Source: a bacterium
GTDB taxonomy: Bacteria > Desulfobacterota > Binatia > DP-6
Length of the DNA: 64,000 bases
Direction: 5' to 3'
NCBI GenBank assembly: GCA_026129405.1
Contig: JAHCID010000002.1
Location: 806,001 to 870,000, forward strand
The position numbers and the translations under genes were made by a program. Below, piece by piece: positions 34,997-42,247 of this stretch. Numbering within the stretch: the first letter of the stretch is position 1; every line of letters starts with the position of its first letter. The notes beneath the pieces were generated by a model. That model was not told the DNA's origin. It saw only the letters and a program-made list of their open reading frames with translations, and did no database searches.

Positions 34997-35429
34997 ACCG
35001 ACAGAAGGGCGCCGCTCGTCCCGCTTCGGTTCCCGTGTCAGCAGCTACTCGGCCGGCGCCAAGATATGGCTTACGCCAACAGAGTTGAAGGCTCCGGATC
35101 AGGAGAACCTTGCTCCGTTCCCCATTCCGCAGGCCGAAACCTGGATGGAACTCGGCTGCCATAGCGTCGGAGTCCAAGGGTTGGGCCTGGGCATGACATC
35201 ACGATCGTGGTCTCCAAGGGGAGTACGCCCGATCAGCTCCGAGAGACCGCGATGCGCTGCACGATTGTGGGCTCCGATAAGAGACATCGGCTCTGCGTTG
35301 TGAGAGGCCCGCTCGCCTTCAAGCGTTTGGAACTCGCGAAAGTCGAAGTCCGAGTTGGTGCCCAGGTCGCGAAAGCCGAGGGTCTCTCGTGCTGGGCGCT
35401 TGTCGCCAGCTGAGTGGGCTGGGCTCCCA
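34997..35429. other. Region without a recognisable gene
   Basis: Noticeably lower in GC than the flanks. Open frames exist on both strands (a 68-codon plus frame at 35207 and the continuation of the minus frame from the HEPN-like remnant down to 35099), but none shows a known motif or ribosome-binding site. Probably decayed accessory DNA. Confidence 0.5.
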
Positions 35430-35972
35430 TCAACCGTGTCCGATCTCCTGCGGGTCGGGTCGACCCGGGCGCGGATCGTCTGCTGAAGCGCGGCTAAAGG
35501 AAAGACCACCAGGTTCGTGCAGTCACGGAGCCACTGGTGGGCCTCATCGTCTTTGAGCAACTCCTGCTTTTTCTTCCCCGCGTCGTACCACGCCAGCTGG
35601 AGTCGGTCCTGATACCGATGCCGCAAGAACTCCTCGGTCGTGTCGAGGAGGAGATGCGCCAGCTTGTTCCGCCGCTTTCGCATCAGGTGAGGCCGCGCAG
35701 CAAGTCCGGGTTGCTGAGATCGGGAACCGACGCCCGAGCAGGTTGCTGAAGATGTCGATCTTGACGCCGAAGGTGATCTCCTGGCGCTGGATCACTTCGC
35801 CTTGAAGCATTTGTCGGAGGCCCGGGTCAGGCGCGAGCATGAGGGCGATCAGCTCCTCGATCATCACATCCGCGGTCACTGCCTGATCGATGAAGGCGCC
35901 GCGAAACATCGCCATCTTCTGATGGAGCCGGTTGAGATAGGCGATCAGCTCAGCGTCGGTCTCTGTGTCCAT
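35430..35972 (-). pseudogene. HEPN-like protein gene with two frameshifts
   Basis: It starts at ATG 35972 with ELIAYLNRLHQKMAMFRGAF, a helical N-terminus, and reads to VKIDIFSNLLG near 35735. The natural continuation VPDLSNPDLLRGLT is in a second frame and runs into a stop. The sequence then continues in a third frame from 35683 with MRKRRNKLAHLLLDTTEEFL. RNKLAH is the Rx4H motif of HEPN domains, used as RNase site in many toxins and defence proteins. Two indels make it inactive unless the sequence is wrong. The right limit is approximate, since the third frame stays open to 35099. Confidence 0.6.
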
Positions 35973-36121
35973 CGGGGGTTCCTTCTGCCCCGAGCAGTAG
36001 ATCGCCGAAGCCCGCACCGCCACAACGCCCCAGGACGCACGGAGATCCCCCGGAGAGCCACGCTGCGGGGCTGGTGGCTAGGTCGGGATCCGTCGCAGCC
36101 AGCGCCAGGCTCTGCGGGGAT

Positions 36122-36547
36122 CTAGTGCGTTGCGAGCCACTGATGCAGCCGCTCCCGGATCTCATCACGGGTGCGGCGGAAGGCGGCAAGCTGTAGCTCC
36201 TCCGCACCTTGCACCCTCGACGGGTCATCGAACGGCCACTGCAAGACTTCGCGAGCGAACGGGAACAGCCGGGGACACGACTCCGCCGCTTGCGCGCAGA
36301 CCACGATCGCCGTCCGCACCTTCGCGTGCCCGAGCATCTCCTTGAGACCCTTGGACCGCAGCGGGGCGGTATCAATCCCGATCTCCTGGAGGACGCGCAT
36401 CGTCATCGGATGCACCGAGGTCGGCTCGGTGCCGGCACTGCATGCCCGGAACCGGTCTCCGGCTGCGTGGCGAAGCAGCGCCTCCCCCATCTGGCTGCGC
36501 GCGGAGTTGTGCGTGCAGAGAAAGAGGACACAGGGCTTGTCCGTCAT
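36122..36547 (-). CDS. arsC: Arsenate reductase (low-molecular-weight phosphatase type)
   Basis: 141 residues. The phosphate loop FLCTHNSARSQM gives the CX5R signature with Cys11 and Arg17. Later Cys residues (VVCAQAAESCP) fit the thioredoxin-linked class, where they relay the disulfide. The enzyme reduces arsenate to arsenite in the cytoplasm. ATG at 36547 overlaps the arsR stop by 4 bases, so the two are co-translated. No arsenite pump (arsB/acr3) is seen in the window, which leaves the reduced product without an obvious exit. Confidence 0.93.
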   Translation of the reverse strand: MTDKPCVLFLCTHNSARSQMGEALLRHAAGDRFRACSAGTEPTSVHPMTMRVLQEIGIDTAPLRSKGLKEMLGHAKVRTAIVVCAQAAESCPRLFPFAREVLQWPFDDPSRVQGAEELQLAAFRRTRDEIRERLHQWLATH

Positions 36548-36906
36548 CGTGCTGCCGCCTTGGACCGTCGACTCACACCGTTGGTCGACAGCGCCGCCCG
36601 TAGCGCATCGAGCCGTTCCGGCTTGATCCGATAGAACACCCAGGTGCCGCGCTTCTCCCGATCCAGGATGCCGGCCTCGTGGAGTAGCTTGAGATGATGG
36701 CTCACCGTCGGCTGCGACAGCTCGACGGGGGCCGTTAGGTGGCACACGCAGGCTTCTGCCTTCGGCTGCGCCGCAATGAAGCTGAGGAGCCGCAGGCGGA
36801 CCGGGTCGGCCAAGGCACGCAGTCCAGCCGCCAGCTCCTCCGCCTCCGCCTTCCCGAGCGGAGCTTGGAGGACCGGGGCGCAGCAGCCGGTGGACTTCGA
36901 TCGCAT
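36544..36906 (-). CDS. arsR: ArsR family metalloregulator
   Basis: 120 residues, winged helix. The metalloid-sensing motif ACVCHL lies at the start of the DNA-binding helix region, followed by QPTVSHHLKLLHEAGI, and TGCCAP near the N-terminus adds Cys. ArsR releases DNA on binding arsenite. It is first in the arsR-arsC pair and divergent from arsI, and an inverted repeat lies between the starts. Confidence 0.93.
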   Translation of the reverse strand: MRSKSTGCCAPVLQAPLGKAEAEELAAGLRALADPVRLRLLSFIAAQPKAEACVCHLTAPVELSQPTVSHHLKLLHEAGILDREKRGTWVFYRIKPERLDALRAALSTNGVSRRSKAAAR

Positions 36907-36926
36907 GACTCAGACATTGACATGCT

Positions 36927-36953
36927 TCGATGTACGTCACAACACTACATCGA
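36927..36953. promoter_or_regulatory. Inverted repeat between arsR and arsI, candidate ArsR operator
   Basis: TCGATGTA (36927-36934) and TACATCGA (36946-36953) are exact complements separated by 11 bases, placed between the divergent arsR (start 36906) and arsI (start 36984). Size and position fit an ArsR-type dimer site controlling both directions. Confidence 0.65.
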
Positions 36954-36983
36954 CGCTCATCGATCTTCCAAAAGGAGTCCTCC

Positions 36984-37448
36984 ATGCCCAACACGTTCCA
37001 TGTCGCGCTCTATGTCGAGAGCATCCCGGCTGCCGTCGAGCAGTACCGAAAGATCCTCCGTCTCGAACCAGCGAAGGTGCGGCGCGACTACGCCAAGTTT
37101 GAGATCGCGGATCCGCCCGTGATCCTCTCCCTCAACGTCGGCGGAGAGCCCGGCACCCTGAGCCATCTCGGCATCCGGTACCCCGGCACGGGCGACGTCG
37201 CCTCCGAGATGGTGCGGGTAAAGCAGACGGGCGTTCCGCTCCTTCAGCAGACCGGGACGACGTGCTGCTACGCGAAGGCGGACAAATTCTGGGTTCGCGA
37301 TGCCGGCGGCATCCCGTGGGAGCTGTACGCCGTGCTGGCGGACGCCGATGAGGCGGAGACCGCTGCCGATCCCCAGCTTCGCGCCTTTCTCGATCAGGAC
37401 GGCGGGGCTGCCGCTCCTCCGTCGGGCTGCTGCGTTCCGAACGCCTGA
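36984..37448 (+). CDS. arsI: ArsI-type organoarsenical C-As lyase (VOC family)
   Basis: 154 residues, ArsI/CadI family of VOC dioxygenases. Iron ligands can be placed at His6 (FHVALYV), His61 (LSHLGIRY) and Glu113 (PWELYAV). The arsenic-binding Cys pair is Cys94-Cys95 (TTCCYAKADKFW), which separates ArsI from other VOC proteins. It cleaves methyl or aromatic groups from trivalent organoarsenicals using O2. A C-terminal SGCC adds further thiols. Shine-Dalgarno AAAGGAG supports ATG 36984 over an upstream in-frame ATG at 36930 that lies in the operator. Its 3' end overlaps the SEC-C gene by 55 bases. Confidence 0.9.
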   Translation: MPNTFHVALYVESIPAAVEQYRKILRLEPAKVRRDYAKFEIADPPVILSLNVGGEPGTLSHLGIRYPGTGDVASEMVRVKQTGVPLLQQTGTTCCYAKADKFWVRDAGGIPWELYAVLADADEAETAADPQLRAFLDQDGGAAAPPSGCCVPNA

Positions 37449-37753
37449 ACCGCGAGTGCGGCGAGTGCCTGCGGCCCGACCGCTAGGTGCTCGCCGCCCC
37501 TCAGTCGGTCGCTGATCTCCTCCAATTCGGCCAGCCAAAGCCGATCGAAGGAGCCAGCGATACACGGGCAGTCTCGCCGAAGCTGGTTCACCAACATGTC
37601 GCGCGTGAACAAGCCGATGGTCTTCTGGTCGTTGTCGACGAAGTGCCCGATCGCCTTGCGGGGATCGGGGAGTCCACGGTGGCAACAGTGCTTTGCCTTC
37701 AGGCCGCTGTCACACGGACAGCGCTGGTTACGCCCGACTTTCCCCGGCCTCAT
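37394..37753 (-). CDS. SEC-C motif protein
   Basis: 119 residues from ATG 37753, starting MRPGKVGRNQRCPCDSGLKA then KHCC. This is the zinc-binding SEC-C motif (CxCx8CC/CH type) first seen at the end of SecA. The rest is a helical region of about 90 residues with no recognised domain. Such short SEC-C proteins are common in accessory DNA. It overlaps the 3' end of arsI tail to tail. Confidence 0.72.
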   Translation of the reverse strand: MRPGKVGRNQRCPCDSGLKAKHCCHRGLPDPRKAIGHFVDNDQKTIGLFTRDMLVNQLRRDCPCIAGSFDRLWLAELEEISDRLRGGEHLAVGPQALAALAVQAFGTQQPDGGAAAPPS

Positions 37754-37775
37754 GGATATCGCATGGACAGTCGAG

Positions 37776-37810
37776 CCCGCTGGGCCACTCTGCGCGACCA
37801 CCAGCGGGCT
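37776..37810. terminator. Hairpin beside the displaced tRNA end
   Basis: AGCCCGCTGG (37776-37785) pairs exactly with CCAGCGGGCT (37801-37810) around 15 bases. The same arm sequence recurs at 39214-39251 beside the intact tRNA-Leu, so this is probably the original tRNA terminator left behind by an insertion. Confidence 0.6.
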
Positions 37811-37829
37811 AACTGCCTGGATTACAAGG

Positions 37830-37852
37830 TGCCGAGGAGGGGACTCGAACCC
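37830..37852 (-). repeat. Displaced copy of the tRNA-Leu 3' end (attachment-site repeat)
   Basis: 23 bases identical and in the same orientation as 39272-39294, covering the acceptor 3' strand and T-arm of tRNA-Leu. The rest of the tRNA is absent here. This is the expected signature of an element integrated into the 3' end of a tRNA gene. Confidence 0.82.
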
Positions 37853-38207
37853 GTCGGCCGCGACGACGAAGCGCAAGAACTCCGCGACTTAGCGAGCGCA
37901 CGGCGCGTGCGCGGCGGGCAGCAGTGGGCACAAGAGAGGGCGCGTGAGGGCGAGTTTGTTCCCTGGGGGAACAACGCTCGGAGGGGCCGATTCACGCTCG
38001 TCGAGCGCGGCCGTCGGCAACTCGTCATGGTACAGCGCCGAGCAAAACAAGGATCGGCAGGCACCGACGGCGTGCGGGAGACCGCGAGCCAGTGCTGCGT
38101 CGGCGCCACGCACCGACAACGTCGAGCGCGTGTGTCCGGAGTGGGCTAAGGTAGCACCGACTCGCCGTCGATGTTTCGCGAGGCGGTGAACCCATGAGAG
38201 GCGACAG
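37853..38207. other. Region without a recognisable gene
   Basis: About 355 bases just inside the left repeat. Open frames on both strands have no known motif, no membrane pattern and no convincing ribosome-binding site. It could be the decayed end of the inserted element. Confidence 0.45.
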
Positions 38208-38590
38208 ATGGGAGACCTGAGCTTCGGAGTCATCCAAGAGCCGTTGAATCGCCTCTGTGTCGCCACGGGGAATCTTCTTGAGCGAGAGTATCCTGCACGT
38301 CTCCGTGTCGATGGATCCGACGCCCTTGTCACGACGCTGTTCCGCGTTGCCGTCTGGATCAGCGAGCGGTTCGGCATCTGTGCGATGTGCGGCTGCTCAA
38401 CTACAGCCCTAAGCTCTCTGTCGCGATCCCTCCGCTTGCTCGCACCATTCTGGATGCGATTTTTTTCACGATCGTCTTCTTATTCGACGATCTCGCAAGC
38501 AACAGCCGCTGGTATTGGCGAAGCGGATGGAGAGAGGGCTGCGAGCACTTCCGGCGCCGGTATGAAAATCGCCTGCCGACCATGGGGAGG
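38208..38590 (+). pseudogene. Conserved hypothetical gene (DUF5677-like), frameshifted
   Basis: The first part reads from ATG 38208, with PLNRLCVATGNLLEREYPAR and DALVTTLFRVAVWI. The protein then continues in another frame as VRHLCDVRLLNYSPKL, IPPLARTILDAIFFTIVFLF and WYWRSGWREGCEHF. The second segment resembles DUF5677-type proteins, from memory and not by search. A frameshift near 38355 splits it, and the frame loses coherent character after about 38590. Low GC with AT-rich stretches marks it as acquired DNA. Confidence 0.5.
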
Positions 38591-38785
38591 CGTTCGACAG
38601 GATCAGGCCGGTTCCGCAATCGGAGACGCGGTGTCCAGCCGAGAAGACGCTCGACTCAGGCGGATCGAGTCGCGAGCCTACGGAACGCGGGGCCGATCGA
38701 GGGCGCTGCAAGACGGCCCATCGACACGCTGTTGGCATGCGATCTGCTGGGCTCGCATTCGTCGAACGCAGCTATGGGAGGGCCT

Positions 38786-39193
38786 ATGCCACTCACGGGA
38801 CCTGAGCTTCTCAATACACTGGCCGCTGCGGTTACCGTTTTGCAGGGAGCCCCCGTCATACTGGACGCAGTGAATGCTTCTCGGTGGTCGCTGACGGGCC
38901 TCTTTCGGGGGCGGTCGACGCCGTCTCCGATAGGGACGATGGCGGGGCCGCTGGAGAAGGTCATCCAGAACAACACGAAGAGGCTGGAGGGTCTGCTCGA
39001 CAAGGCACGGCAGATCGACAGTGGTGATTACTCTGAGTTGGAGAAGGACCAGGCGCGGTTTTTCGTGGCTCGGCAAACCTGCCGGCTTCTTAAGGTGTGT
39101 GCGCCGATTAAGGATCGCATCCCGGACTATGACACGCTCGTCGAGATCTTCTGCGGCACGGCGCTCGAAGTGCTAAGTGGATCCGAGGAATAG
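38786..39193 (+). CDS. Hypothetical protein inside the tRNA-flanked segment
   Basis: 135 residues from ATG 38786, preceded by GGGAGG. Mostly helical: LLNTLAAAVTVLQGAPVILD, then KVIQNNTKRLEGLLDKARQI and DYDTLVEIFCGTALEV. No family is recognised. The open frame extends upstream through the DUF5677-like remnant, but the ribosome site and change of character favour the internal start. It is the only intact gene in the 1.4-kb segment, so it may be cargo. Confidence 0.55.
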   Translation: MPLTGPELLNTLAAAVTVLQGAPVILDAVNASRWSLTGLFRGRSTPSPIGTMAGPLEKVIQNNTKRLEGLLDKARQIDSGDYSELEKDQARFFVARQTCRLLKVCAPIKDRIPDYDTLVEIFCGTALEVLSGSEE

Positions 39194-39213
39194 GGACAGT
39201 TTGGGGACAGGTC

Positions 39214-39251
39214 GCCCGCTGGGGCCGCCGCAGGGACGACCGCCAGCGGGC
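39214..39251 (-). terminator. Hairpin downstream of tRNA-Leu
   Basis: GCCCGCTGG (39214-39222) pairs with CCAGCGGGC (39243-39251) around 20 bases, 20 bases beyond the 3' end of the tRNA on its own strand. It has the same arms as the hairpin at 37776-37810 but a different loop. Confidence 0.6.
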
Positions 39252-39271
39252 TATCTACCTGCTTTTCCTCA

Positions 39272-39294
39272 TGCCGAGGAGGGGACTCGAACCC
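39272..39294 (-). repeat. Right copy of the tRNA-Leu attachment-site repeat
   Basis: Identical over 23 bases to 37830-37852 and part of the intact tRNA-Leu gene. Together the two copies bound 1.44 kb. Confidence 0.82.
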
Positions 39295-39355
39295 CTACAC
39301 CCTTACGGGCTGGCGATTTTGAGTCGCCCGCGTCTGCCAGTTCCGCCACCTCGGC
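39272..39355 (-). tRNA. tRNA-Leu (anticodon CAA)
   Basis: 84 bases with a complete cloverleaf on the minus strand. The acceptor GCCGAGG pairs with CCTCGGC followed by discriminator A. The anticodon stem GGCGA/TCGCC encloses loop CTCAAAA, giving CAA (reads UUG). A long variable arm (CCCGTAAGGGT) is typical of leucine tRNA, and the T-arm GGTTCGAGTCC is present. CCA is not encoded. Its 3' end is duplicated at 37830, marking it as an integration target. Confidence 0.95.
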
Positions 39356-39410
39356 CCGGTGGACGGGCCCTACCTAGCGGATCGGCAGCAGGGCGGCGAG
39401 CGGACCGGGC

Positions 39411-39803
39411 TCAGCTCGCCCGGCGGGCGTCGAGGTCGCAGCAGGTTGCGACCATGCTCGTCAGGCGGCCGAGGTCGCGGGGCTTGCGGAGGATCGGGGC
39501 GCCGATCAGCGACGGGAGCTCGCTGGCGGGGCGGTCGTCGCCGGTCATGACGACGACCGGGATCGAGCGCAGGCGTGCGTCGGACACCATGCGACTGTGG
39601 AGACCGGTGCCGTTCAGGCGCGGCATGTTGAGATCGATCACGACGAGACAGGGACGGTGCGTGCGCAGGGCGTCGAGTGCTTCGACGCCGTCGGCGGCGG
39701 TGCGCGGCTCGTAGCCCTCGGCGCGCATCAGCTCGGCCAGACCGTTTGCGAAGGTCGGGTCGTCGTCCACGACGAGCACGCTGTGACGATGACCGCTACG
39801 CAT
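39411..39803 (-). CDS. Single-domain response regulator
   Basis: 130 residues, CheY-like receiver only. Acidic residues in VLVVDDDPTF, the phosphoacceptor Asp in VVIDLNMPRLNG, the Thr in VVMTGDDRP and the Lys in ILRKPRDL are all present. There is no output domain, so it signals through a partner. No histidine kinase is in the window, and its cognate kinase is unknown. Confidence 0.92.
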   Translation of the reverse strand: MRSGHRHSVLVVDDDPTFANGLAELMRAEGYEPRTAADGVEALDALRTHRPCLVVIDLNMPRLNGTGLHSRMVSDARLRSIPVVVMTGDDRPASELPSLIGAPILRKPRDLGRLTSMVATCCDLDARRAS

Positions 39804-39987
39804 GGCTCATCCTTTATCCCGGATGAACGGCAGTGGAAGTCCTCCAGGCTGAACGGGCGTAGCTGCCGTGCATCCGGCAGCGGGACGTCTTTCGAAGATG
39901 ACTCGAGCCGCGCTGCTAGGCACCCGATCGGTGCCGCCGGGGTGCCCGGCGCGGACGCATCGAGCGCTGCGGCAGATGCGCGGGATC

Positions 39988-40542
39988 CTACCGCGACGTC
40001 GCCGCGACGTCGGCCGTGAACCGTGCGAGCGCACGACCCAGCGCCCGGCTCGTCGCCGCGGCGGCAGCGTCCGCGCCCTTGCCGTCGAGCGGCTCCTCTT
40101 CGGCGTAGACGCGATCGACGAGCACTTCGCCGCCGCGCACGGCGCGCAGCTGGACGTCGATCACTGCGCGCTCGCCCTGGCCGTCGCGCACGGTCTCGAG
40201 GCGCCGGACCTGGCCCTCGACGTCGAGGTAGGTGCGGCCGTCGTCGGGGACGTGCGCGTAGTAGTCGCGCACGGTCGCGGCGACGAGGCTGCGCGGCGGT
40301 GCCGCCCAGCGGTGATACGACGAGTAGTCGATGCGGTAGGGCGACGGGCGCACCGCCATGCGCGCGGAGCCGTAGGCGGGATCGGCGGTGAACGTGCCGA
40401 CGCGGACGGGGCCCGGCATCGCGGTCGGCGCGGCAGGCTCCAGCGCGAGGACGTAGTAGCGGACGGCCGGCGTCTCGCGGGCGAGCGAGCAGCCCGAGAC
40501 CAGGGCGGCGGCCAGCGCCAGCGCGACGAGGAGGCGCGTCAC
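39988..40542 (-). CDS. ABC-type transport auxiliary lipoprotein of the Mla/MCE operon
   Basis: 184 residues from GTG 40542, which overlaps the mlaD stop in GTGA. The lipobox LVSGC places the lipidated Cys at residue 18, followed by RYYVLALEPA, the opening of the PqiC-like (DUF330) lipoprotein family found at the end of MCE operons. It is expected on the outer membrane (periplasmic face), linking the MCE channel to it. Confidence 0.86.
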   Translation of the reverse strand: MTRLLVALALAAALVSGCSLARETPAVRYYVLALEPAAPTAMPGPVRVGTFTADPAYGSARMAVRPSPYRIDYSSYHRWAAPPRSLVAATVRDYYAHVPDDGRTYLDVEGQVRRLETVRDGQGERAVIDVQLRAVRGGEVLVDRVYAEEEPLDGKGADAAAAATSRALGRALARFTADVAATSR

Positions 40543-41453
40543 TCGCCCACCGTGTCGGCGTCCGGACGGCGGCCGCGGAGCAGGAGCGAGGGATCGGAGC
40601 GGATCACGTCGAGCGTCTCCTCGAGCTGGGCGGTGATGCGGGTCAAGTCCGAGAGCAGGCCGCCGAGCGACCCGCCGGTCGACTGGAGCTGGGTGTTCAG
40701 CGCGCGCAGCAGGCCGCGCGAGTCGGTCACGGCGCCGTTCAGGTTCTCGATGGTCGCGTTGAGGTTCGTCAGCACGTCGCCCTGCTTGCTCTGGAAGCCG
40801 GCGAGGACGCCGTCGAGGCGGTCGGCGACGCGACCCACCTGCTTCACGAGCTGCACGAGCGACGTGCCCGTCTCCTGCTCGCGGAACTCCTCCATCGCGT
40901 TGCGCAGCTCGCGGGCGACGGCGCTGACGTCGGCGATGAGGGTGCCGAGCTTCTGGTTGTTGTCGGGCGTGAAGACGTCGTCGTCGAGCTTCGTGAGGAC
41001 GCGGCTGAAACGGTCGGCGACGTCGGTGACCCGGGCCTGGATGTCCTCGAGCGAGCCCACGTCGCCCTCGATGGTGCTGCCGAGCGGCAGCGGCTCGCCG
41101 CGGCCGCCCTCGAGCTGGACGTACTTGATGCCCGTCACCAGCGAGCCGACGAGGGCCGCACGCGTGTCGGTGCGGATCGGCGTGCCGGGCGAGACGGCGA
41201 TCGCGACCGCGACCTTGGGCGGCAGGTCTTCGGTGAGATGGAGGCGTTCGACACGGCCGACGTTGACGCCCTGGAACTCGACCACCGCGCCGGGCGCGAG
41301 GCCGCTCACCGAGCGGTCGAACTGCACCGTGTAGCGGTCGACCGTGCGGAAGACGCGCGCGCCGGCGATCCACGCCAGGCCGCCGGCCAGCACGGCGCCG
41401 GCGAACAGGACGAAGAGGCCGGTCAGGACGAGGTCGCGTCGGGTGCGTCTCAC
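40539..41453 (-). CDS. mlaD: MCE-domain substrate-binding protein MlaD
   Basis: 304 residues: one N-terminal membrane helix (VLTGLFVLFAGAVLAGGLAW), the MCE beta-barrel domain (SGLAPGAVVEFQGVNVGRVE, GTPIRTDTRAALVGS), and a long helical C-terminal region of about 150 residues. It forms the periplasmic hexameric ring that hands phospholipids to or from MlaE. GTG start overlaps the mlaF stop (GTGA), and the lipoprotein follows in the same way. Confidence 0.93.
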   Translation of the reverse strand: MRRTRRDLVLTGLFVLFAGAVLAGGLAWIAGARVFRTVDRYTVQFDRSVSGLAPGAVVEFQGVNVGRVERLHLTEDLPPKVAVAIAVSPGTPIRTDTRAALVGSLVTGIKYVQLEGGRGEPLPLGSTIEGDVGSLEDIQARVTDVADRFSRVLTKLDDDVFTPDNNQKLGTLIADVSAVARELRNAMEEFREQETGTSLVQLVKQVGRVADRLDGVLAGFQSKQGDVLTNLNATIENLNGAVTDSRGLLRALNTQLQSTGGSLGGLLSDLTRITAQLEETLDVIRSDPSLLLRGRRPDADTVGE

Positions 41454-42247
41454 GCAGGATGCTCCAGGCTCTCCAGCAGGCTCGCCGCCGCGTCGCGCGC
41501 CGGCGCCTCGCGCCGGAAGAAGGCCTGCACGGCGGGGTGCGGATTGCGGCGGACGGTGTCGAGCGTGCCCTCGGCGATGACCCGGCCGCCGGCCAGCATG
41601 AGCGCGCGGTCGGCGATGGTCTCGATGCTGCCGAGCTCGTGCGTGACGACGACGCAGCCGATGCCGTCGTCGCGCAGGGAGAGGATCAGGTCGTCGATGC
41701 CGCGCGCCGTGACCGGATCGAGCCCCGCCGACGGCTCGTCGACGAGCAGCAGCGACGGCTCGAGCGCGAGCGCCCGCGCCATGCCGGCGCGCTTGCGCAT
41801 GCCGCCCGACAGCTCCGCCGGCATCAGCCGCGCCGCCTGCGCCAGGCCGACGCGTGCGAGGCGTACGCGCGCCAGCATGTCGGCGGTGGGCTCGTCGAGC
41901 CGCCAGTGCTCCACGATGGGCAGCGCCACGTTCTCGCCCACGGTGAGCGAGTTCAGCAGCGCGGCGGCCTGGAAGGCCATGCCGACGTCGCGCAGGATCG
42001 TCTCGCGCTCGGTGTCGGACGCGGCGTGGATGTCGCGCCCGTCGATGCGCACGCGTCCCGCCGCCGGCTCGAGCAGGGCGACGATGGCCCGCAGCAGCGT
42101 GCTCTTGCCGCAGCCGCTCGCCCCGAGGACGACGAGGATCTCGCCGCGCGTGAGGCGCAGGCTGACGCCGTCGAGGACGATGCGGTCGCCGTAGCCGACG
42201 ACCAGGTTCTCGACTTCGAGCAGCGGCGGAGCGGCAGGCATCGTCAT
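41450..42247 (-). CDS. mlaF: ABC transporter ATPase MlaF
   Basis: 265 residues with Walker A GASGCGKST, Q-loop GMAFQAAALLNSLTV, signature LSGGMRKRAGMARA (the KR after GGM is typical of MlaF), Walker B LLLVDEPSAGLDP and H-loop VVVTHELG. It powers the MCE lipid transporter from the cytoplasmic side. ATG overlaps the mlaE stop in ATGA. Confidence 0.95.
   Translation of the reverse strand: MTMPAAPPLLEVENLVVGYGDRIVLDGVSLRLTRGEILVVLGASGCGKSTLLRAIVALLEPAAGRVRIDGRDIHAASDTERETILRDVGMAFQAAALLNSLTVGENVALPIVEHWRLDEPTADMLARVRLARVGLAQAARLMPAELSGGMRKRAGMARALALEPSLLLVDEPSAGLDPVTARGIDDLILSLRDDGIGCVVVTHELGSIETIADRALMLAGGRVIAEGTLDTVRRNPHPAVQAFFRREAPARDAAASLLESLEHPA

Noticed and set aside
37776-39251. Paired hairpins considered as a transposon's terminal inverted repeats
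   Set aside because: They lie outside or beside direct copies of a tRNA end and are in the same orientation, fitting duplicated tRNA terminators better.
39804-39987. Small inverted repeats between the response regulator and the Mla lipoprotein gene
   Set aside because: Arms of 6-7 bases only; too weak to call an operator or terminator.
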